The position numbers and the translations under genes are program-made. From positions 1 through 9,085 of the forward strand of contig JAIBJP010000073.1 in assembly GCA_020029625.1 (NCBI GenBank): DNA of 9,085 nucleotides. The letters run 5' to 3'. Positions 5,478 to 9,085 of this stretch are shown here, one piece after another. Origin of the DNA: Actinomycetota bacterium. GTDB taxonomy: Bacteria; Actinomycetota; Thermoleophilia; Gaiellales; Gaiellaceae. The notes beneath the pieces are model-generated. The model had not been told where the DNA came from. It made no database searches and saw nothing but the letters and a program-made list of their open reading frames with translations. Every line of letters starts with the position of its first letter. Within the stretch, counting starts at the first letter, position 1.

Positions 5478-5497
5478 CTATGCTCCTGCCGCGCCGC

Positions 5498-5517
5498 TTG
5501 TCAGGGTCACCTTACAA
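5498..5517. promoter_or_regulatory. Inverted repeat in the amidase/permease intergenic gap, candidate operator
   Basis: TTGTCAGG (5498-5505) and CCTTACAA (5510-5517) pair at 7 of 8 positions around a 4-base centre (pattern TTGTnAGG-N4-CCTnACAA). The right arm overlaps TACAAT (5513-5518), a good -10 match for the permease 32 bases before its start codon. A repressor, possibly metal-responsive, would be well placed, but the spacing of AGG and CCT does not match the DtxR/IdeR or Fur consensus. The short arms could arise by chance. Confidence 0.35.
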
Positions 5518-5549
5518 TCGGTCCCGACACGCCGAACCGAGGGGAGTAA

Positions 5550-6377
5550 GTGGGAGCAGCGTTTCTGATGACCAGGGAGGGGCTCGAGGCCTCGCTCATC
5601 GTAGGGATCGTCCTTGGGTACCTGGCCAAGACCGACAACCAGCGCTACTTCCGGCTGATCTGGCTCGGCGCGGCAGCCGCGGTGGCCGCATCGGTCGCGA
5701 CCGGCGCGGCCCTTTTCTTCACCATCGGAGAGCTCCAGGGCCGCTCGGAGCAGATCTTCGAGGGTGTCGCCATGCTCTCCGCCGTCGCCGTCCTCACCTG
5801 GATGATCTTCTGGATGCGGAGGCAGGCCGCGAACATCAAGCGCGAGCTCGAGGCGAAGCTCGCGAGCGCGATCGCCGCCGGGTCGGCAGTCGGTCTCGCG
5901 TCGGTGGTCTTCTTCGCAGTGCTTCGGGAGGGGTGGGAGACGGCGCTCTTCCTCTTCGCCATCGGCGAGAGCTCGACGCCCCTGGCGACCGGCATCGGCG
6001 CCGTCGTCGGGCTCACCATCTCGATCTCGCTCGGCGTTGCGATCTACATGGGCTCCCGCCGGCTCAACCTGCGCCAGTTCTTCACCGTTACCGGAATCCT
6101 CCTGATCGTCTTCGCAGCGGGGCTGCTCGCACACGCGACGCACGAGTTCCAGGAGGCCGGCATCCTCCCCGGGACGGTCGAGCACCTCTGGAATACGAAC
6201 GCGATCGTGAGCGAGGACTCCAACTTCGGCAAGTTCCTGACGGCGCTCTTCGGCTACAACGGAGATCCCTCGGCGCTCGAGGTGGGGGTCTGGTTCACGT
6301 TCCTCGCGACCGCCCTGGTGCTGTTCGTCCGCCCGCTGCTGAGCTGGCGGCGGACTGCAGCTCCCGCACAAGCGTAG
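5550..6377 (+). CDS. FTR1/EfeU-type high-affinity iron permease
   Basis: A 275-aa polytopic membrane protein. It carries the two REGxE motifs that bind iron in this family: REGLE at 9-13 in the first helix and REGWE at 126-130 in the fourth. HATHEFQEAG at 195-204 is also family-typical. About seven hydrophobic segments are visible. The FTR1 family imports iron through the cytoplasmic membrane; in bacteria EfeU works with periplasmic EfeO and haem peroxidase EfeB, neither of which is here. Start GTG at 5550 gives the usual short lead before REGLE; GGGGAG lies only 3 bases upstream, so ATG at 5568 is possible but would cut into the first helix. DUF72 follows 28 bases later on the same strand. 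Confidence 0.92.
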   Translation: MGAAFLMTREGLEASLIVGIVLGYLAKTDNQRYFRLIWLGAAAAVAASVATGAALFFTIGELQGRSEQIFEGVAMLSAVAVLTWMIFWMRRQAANIKRELEAKLASAIAAGSAVGLASVVFFAVLREGWETALFLFAIGESSTPLATGIGAVVGLTISISLGVAIYMGSRRLNLRQFFTVTGILLIVFAAGLLAHATHEFQEAGILPGTVEHLWNTNAIVSEDSNFGKFLTALFGYNGDPSALEVGVWFTFLATALVLFVRPLLSWRRTAAPAQA

Positions 6378-6405
6378 ATCCCGCCGCTCGCGGCATAACG
6401 GACCC

Positions 6406-7134
6406 GTGAGAACGGTCCGAGTCGGGTGCTCGGGGTGGAACTACGCGCACTGGCGCGAGCTTGTCTATCCCGAGGGCCTCCCCGTCCGGCGCTGGCTTGC
6501 TTGCTACGCAGAGCTTTTCGACACCGTCGAGGTCAACAGCACCTTCTATCGGCTTCCCCGCCGAGACTCCGTGGCCGCCTGGGTCGCGGAGACCCCGCCT
6601 ACGTTCCTCTTCGCCGTGAAGGCGAGCCGCTACCTCACCCACATGAAGCGGTTGACGGTCCTCGGTCGGGGAGTGGAGCGCTTCTACGAGCGAATCGACC
6701 CGTTGGTTCGCTCGGCCAAGATGGGCCCCCTGCTCTGGCAGCTTCCGGAGAACTTCCACCGAGACGACGGGAGGCTCGCCTCGGCGCTCGCGGGTCTGCC
6801 GCCCGGGCGCCACTGCTTCGAGTTTCGCCACCCGAGCTGGTTCCGCGAGGAGGTCTATGCGCTTCTCCGCGAGCACGGCGCCGCGCTCGTGATCGGCGAC
6901 CACCCCGAGCGGCGCTTCCAGACGCACGAGCTCACCGCCGACTGGACGTTCATCCGCTTCCACTACGGGAGCCGCGGGCGTGGCGGCAACTACTCCGAGC
7001 GGGAGCTGGAGGACTGGGCCCGGCGGATCGAGGGCTGGCGGGAGCGCGCCGACATCTACGCCTACTTCAACAACGACTGGAGCGCTTATGCCGTCAAGAA
7101 CGGGCTCAGGCTGCGCGAGCTTGTCGAGCCCTAG
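6406..7134 (+). CDS. DUF72 (YecE-like) TIM-barrel protein
   Basis: A 242-aa protein with the DUF72 hallmarks VGCSGWNYAHWR (6-17), YAELFDTVEVNSTFYRLP (34-51), FLFAVKASRYLTHMKRL (67-83), LLWQLPENFH (109-118), CFEFRHPSWF (137-146) and AYFNNDWSAYAVKNGLRLREL (219-239). Members form a TIM barrel and are widespread, but their biochemical role is not established. GTG at 6406 places the conserved VGCSGW at the usual distance from the start; the Shine-Dalgarno is weak. It follows the iron permease by 28 bases and is probably cotranscribed. Transcription would run into the 7139-7177 hairpin just after its TAG. Confidence 0.93.
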   Translation: MRTVRVGCSGWNYAHWRELVYPEGLPVRRWLACYAELFDTVEVNSTFYRLPRRDSVAAWVAETPPTFLFAVKASRYLTHMKRLTVLGRGVERFYERIDPLVRSAKMGPLLWQLPENFHRDDGRLASALAGLPPGRHCFEFRHPSWFREEVYALLREHGAALVIGDHPERRFQTHELTADWTFIRFHYGSRGRGGNYSERELEDWARRIEGWRERADIYAYFNNDWSAYAVKNGLRLRELVEP

Positions 7135-7138
7135 GCAC

Positions 7139-7177
7139 TAGGGCTTGGCGAAACAAAGTCTGCACCAAGCCCTCCTA
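7139..7177. terminator. Hairpin terminator candidate between converging genes, repeat-family member
   Basis: AGGGCTTGG (7140-7148) and CCAAGCCCT (7165-7173) form a perfect 9-bp stem with a 16-base loop. It lies 5 bases after the DUF72 stop and overlaps the stop of the minus-strand epimerase-like gene, so it could serve both directions. There is no U-tract, as is common in high-GC actinobacteria. The left arm plus loop resembles 1926 onward closely (GGGCTTGGCGAAACAA identical), and the right arm contains TAGGAGGGCTTGG on the minus strand, the same motif as at the rplI stop. Confidence 0.6.
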
Positions 7178-8743
7178 GCAGGAAGTCGGGCCGCCGGATC
7201 TGAGGTAGCCGTCCCAGCGGGCGGCGGTCGTGCTCCAGAGGGGGTTTCCCGTCCTCTCGGCGAGCTGGTTCAGGAGGCTGACGTGGTAGGTGTGATAGTG
7301 GAGCGAAGCCGGGGAGCCGCCGAGGGAGTACCGCGACCAGCAGCCCGTGTCCAATTGGGGCAGCAGCGTGCTCGTAGCGGATGACATCTTCGCCACGTCC
7401 GCCCGCGCGAGGCTGTCCCCGCTCGTCTTGACGTAGTCGTAGAGCGATACGAGCGACTGAAGCTGGGCGTTGAGGACAGCCATGTCGCTGTAGCCGTACT
7501 CACGGATCCAGAGCCCGCCACCCTGCTCGAGCCAGAGCCCGCGCGAAATCCCGCGGTACGCCGCCCGCGCCGCTTCCGCGAGCTTGGCGTCGTGGAGCAG
7601 CGCCGAGCTCCGAGCCAGGGCCTGCGCGCCGATCGCCTGTGCGAACCCCGATGTCCAGCGGGTCGGCCCCCCGAAAGGAAAGTAGTACTCCCAGACGAGA
7701 CTGTTCCTCTGGCGGATCCCGCGTGCCACGAGCTCGTTCGCAAGGCGTTTTACCCGCGCGGGACGCCCCTTCCGGACGAGTGTGTTCAGCCGCGAGAAGT
7801 TGGCGATGGGGTGGAATTGGAAGCCGTGGTCATTGATGAAGCGGTAGACCACCCCGTCGGCCGCCCGGGTGTCGGTGAATTGAGCAGGCGGCGCGCGCTT
7901 CACGAGGTAGTCCGCGTTTTCCTTCAGCATCGAGAAGAGGGTGAGCGCCCTTGGCTCGTCGTACTCGGCGCTGAACGAGGCCACGTCGTGGAAGACGAGT
8001 GCCAGTGTGGGTACGCGCCCGGGAGGCGCGGTGCGAAGCCGCTCGAGAGATGCTTCCAAGAGCGACCCGTAGCGGTCGGCCGAAGCGTCGGACAAGCGTC
8101 CTGCGGCTACGGCGGCCGCCAGGCCGTCCTGCGCCACCGCCGCGTCGCTCCTCGCGTCCGCGCCGAGCGTCTCGACCAGAGCCTGGAGGGTCGTGGGCCC
8201 GGCCACTCCGTCCGCCAGCAGTCCGTGGGCGCTCTGAAACGCAAGCACCGCAGCGGCCGTGCTATCTCCGAAATCACCGTCGACAGCCTGCGAATAGAGC
8301 CCGAGGGCGCCCAGGGCCTGCTGGAGGTCGGCGACGGCCGTCGTTCGATCACCCGCGCGCAACGTCTTGAAGGCGGGAGACGCATTGCCCTCCGCGGCCT
8401 GCTTCGTGAGGGAGCCCGATTTCGGCAGCGCCTTTGGAGGCACTGCCTCCTTGGAGCGACCGGCCGGGCGGATCGTCACGACAAGCGCGAGGGCGAGCAG
8501 GCTTGCCAGGACCCCTGCGGCGACGAGGGCGCGGACACGGGGCGGCAGGCTCTCCGCCCGAGCGGCGATCCCCGCCCGCAAGCGGGCCAGGTCGCCCGCG
8601 AACGTCCGGGTCTGTCTGCGCCGCCGCCGGCGCATGGGCGCCGGAAGCGTCGTGGGCATGGTCGGCGCGGTCTCGAGAGCCGGCTCCACCCAGACGAAGT
8701 CGTCGTCCGTGAAGAAGTGGGCCGCGTCGCCAGCTTGAGTCAC
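7175..8743 (-). CDS. Membrane-anchored peptidoglycan-binding / D-glucuronyl C5-epimerase-like protein
   Basis: A 522-aa protein with three parts. Residues 1-70 are cytoplasmic-like, with a run of arginines (38-43), followed by one membrane helix at about 71-92. Residues about 127-190 are a PG_binding_1 domain (LRAGDRTTAVADLQQALGAL, DGDFGDSTAAAVLAFQ, GVAGPTTLQAL). Residues about 300-515 resemble the C-terminal domain of D-glucuronyl C5-epimerase: NDHGFQFHPIANFSRLN (304-320), WEYYFPFGGPTRWTSGFAQ (351-369), VLNAQLQSLVSLYDY (423-437), LDTGCWSRYSLGG (464-476) and YHTYHVSLLNQL (483-494). The topology places the last two parts outside the cell. It may act on a uronic-acid polymer at the wall; substrate and activity are unproven. 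GTG at 8743 has no good Shine-Dalgarno. The final TAG is part of a repeat motif. Confidence 0.82.
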   Translation of the reverse strand: MTQAGDAAHFFTDDDFVWVEPALETAPTMPTTLPAPMRRRRRRQTRTFAGDLARLRAGIAARAESLPPRVRALVAAGVLASLLALALVVTIRPAGRSKEAVPPKALPKSGSLTKQAAEGNASPAFKTLRAGDRTTAVADLQQALGALGLYSQAVDGDFGDSTAAAVLAFQSAHGLLADGVAGPTTLQALVETLGADARSDAAVAQDGLAAAVAAGRLSDASADRYGSLLEASLERLRTAPPGRVPTLALVFHDVASFSAEYDEPRALTLFSMLKENADYLVKRAPPAQFTDTRAADGVVYRFINDHGFQFHPIANFSRLNTLVRKGRPARVKRLANELVARGIRQRNSLVWEYYFPFGGPTRWTSGFAQAIGAQALARSSALLHDAKLAEAARAAYRGISRGLWLEQGGGLWIREYGYSDMAVLNAQLQSLVSLYDYVKTSGDSLARADVAKMSSATSTLLPQLDTGCWSRYSLGGSPASLHYHTYHVSLLNQLAERTGNPLWSTTAARWDGYLRSGGPTSC

Positions 8744-8752
8744 TGGTTGCGT

Positions 8753-8758
8753 ACTCTA
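8753..8758 (-). promoter_or_regulatory. Possible -10 box of the epimerase-like gene
   Basis: TAGAGT on the minus strand fits TANNNT and ends 9 bases before the GTG start. With no Shine-Dalgarno nearby, a leaderless or very short leader is possible. No clear -35 is seen. The rest of the 112-bp divergent gap (8744-8855) shows a TTTACA at about 8798-8803 that could be a -35 for the plus-strand gene, but no matching -10. Confidence 0.3.
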
Positions 8759-8855
8759 ATCCTGCCGTCAGCCGGCGAGGGGCTATCGGCGCTCCCTTTA
8801 CAACTCGCGGTTTGTCACGAAGATGAGAGGGCGGGGGTTACCGAAGGGGGAGCCA

Positions 8856-9085
8856 ATGGAGCCGCAAAGACGCCCACCCGTGTGGGAGGAAGAAGCCCTT
8901 GTACCCGAGCTCGTAGACCGGCTCGAGTATCAGGATGCCGAGCTGGCAAGCCTGCGTGCGGACCTGGAAACGCTCCGAGAGGAGCGTGAGAAGCTCGAGA
9001 CCGATCTGGTGATCGCGGAGCGCTGGGTGCACACGCTCGCCAAGGAGTTGGAGCTCGCCGACGCGCAGCTGAAAGAGCTGCGCCC
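8856..9085 (+). CDS. Coiled-coil protein, N-terminal part (runs off right edge)
   Basis: The frame is open from ATG at 8856 to the window end (76 codons). GGGGGAG lies 4 bases before the ATG, a good ribosome-binding site. After MEPQRRPPVWEEEALVPEL the sequence becomes a long heptad-like helix from about residue 18 onward (VDRLEYQDAELASLRADLE, LREEREKLETDL, then LAKELELADAQLKELR). There is no signal peptide or membrane helix in the visible part. Such a coiled coil is compatible with a cell-division, wall-synthesis or scaffold protein, but no family can be named from this fragment. It is divergent from the epimerase-like gene. Confidence 0.75.
   Translation, partial: MEPQRRPPVWEEEALVPELVDRLEYQDAELASLRADLETLREEREKLETDLVIAERWVHTLAKELELADAQLKELR

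Noticed and set aside
5498..5517. Fur or IdeR/DtxR box
   Set aside because: Half-site sequence and spacing do not fit either consensus; kept only as an unassigned inverted repeat.
5498..5518. TTGTCA and TACAAT as a complete -35/-10 promoter
   Set aside because: They are 9 bases apart, far too close for a sigma-70 type promoter; only the -10 remains plausible.
7592..8989. 465-codon plus-strand open frame antisense to the epimerase-like gene
   Set aside because: Arg/Gly-rich shadow without domain motifs; the opposite strand carries recognisable domains and a membrane helix.

Overview
The window is about 9 kb of high-GC bacterial chromosome. It has many GTG and TTG starts, purine-rich Shine-Dalgarno sites, and the actinobacterial order rpsF-ssb-rpsR-rplI-dnaB. 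Protein sequence style (L9 with an Ala/Glu tail, zinc-type S18, a PG-binding/C5-epimerase protein) suggests a deep-branching Actinomycetota, perhaps class Thermoleophilia (Gaiellales/Solirubrobacterales-like). That placement is inference from pattern only. There is no sign of a plasmid, phage or CRISPR array.

Left part (1-3857, all minus strand): one translation/replication cluster read right to left. It runs rpsF (S6, TTG start), ssb (GTG start), rpsR (S18, zinc-type), rplI (L9 with a 72-residue acidic tail), a 377-bp gap, dnaB, a 92-aa unknown gene that overlaps dnaB by one base, and the first 21 codons of purA. The rpsF leader can fold so that the ribosome-binding site sits in a bulge closed by a helix next to the start codon, a plausible S6:S18 autoregulatory leader. 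Two exact GAAC-N4-GTTC palindromes, the core of Gram-positive LexA boxes, are the only two in the window. One lies directly upstream of ssb and the other upstream of dnaB, so these two replication genes may have SOS-responsive internal control inside a ribosomal-protein operon.

Middle (4009-7134): a small membrane-anchored protein and an SRPBCC-fold protein, in the same frame and separated by a single TAG (plus strand); a secreted N-acetylmuramoyl-L-alanine amidase (minus) whose stop codon overlaps the SRPBCC stop in a shared CTAG; then, divergently, an FTR1/EfeU-type iron permease followed by a DUF72 (YecE-like) protein. A 20-bp inverted repeat lies over a possible -10 box in the amidase/permease gap.

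Right part (7139-9085): a hairpin that could terminate both converging genes, a 522-aa membrane-anchored protein that joins a peptidoglycan-binding domain to a D-glucuronyl C5-epimerase C-terminal domain (minus), and the start of a coiled-coil protein (plus) that runs off the edge.

A repeat motif, TAGGAGGGCTTGG, appears four times: as the two arms of a 169-bp inverted-repeat element between rplI and dnaB, and in the two arms of the 7139-7177 hairpin (one arm shortened). In both places the motif itself supplies the TAG stop codon of the minus-strand gene. It looks like a dispersed palindromic repeat or terminator family of this genome. The most rewarding points to follow are the two SOS-like boxes, the rpsF leader, the repeat family and the epimerase fusion.
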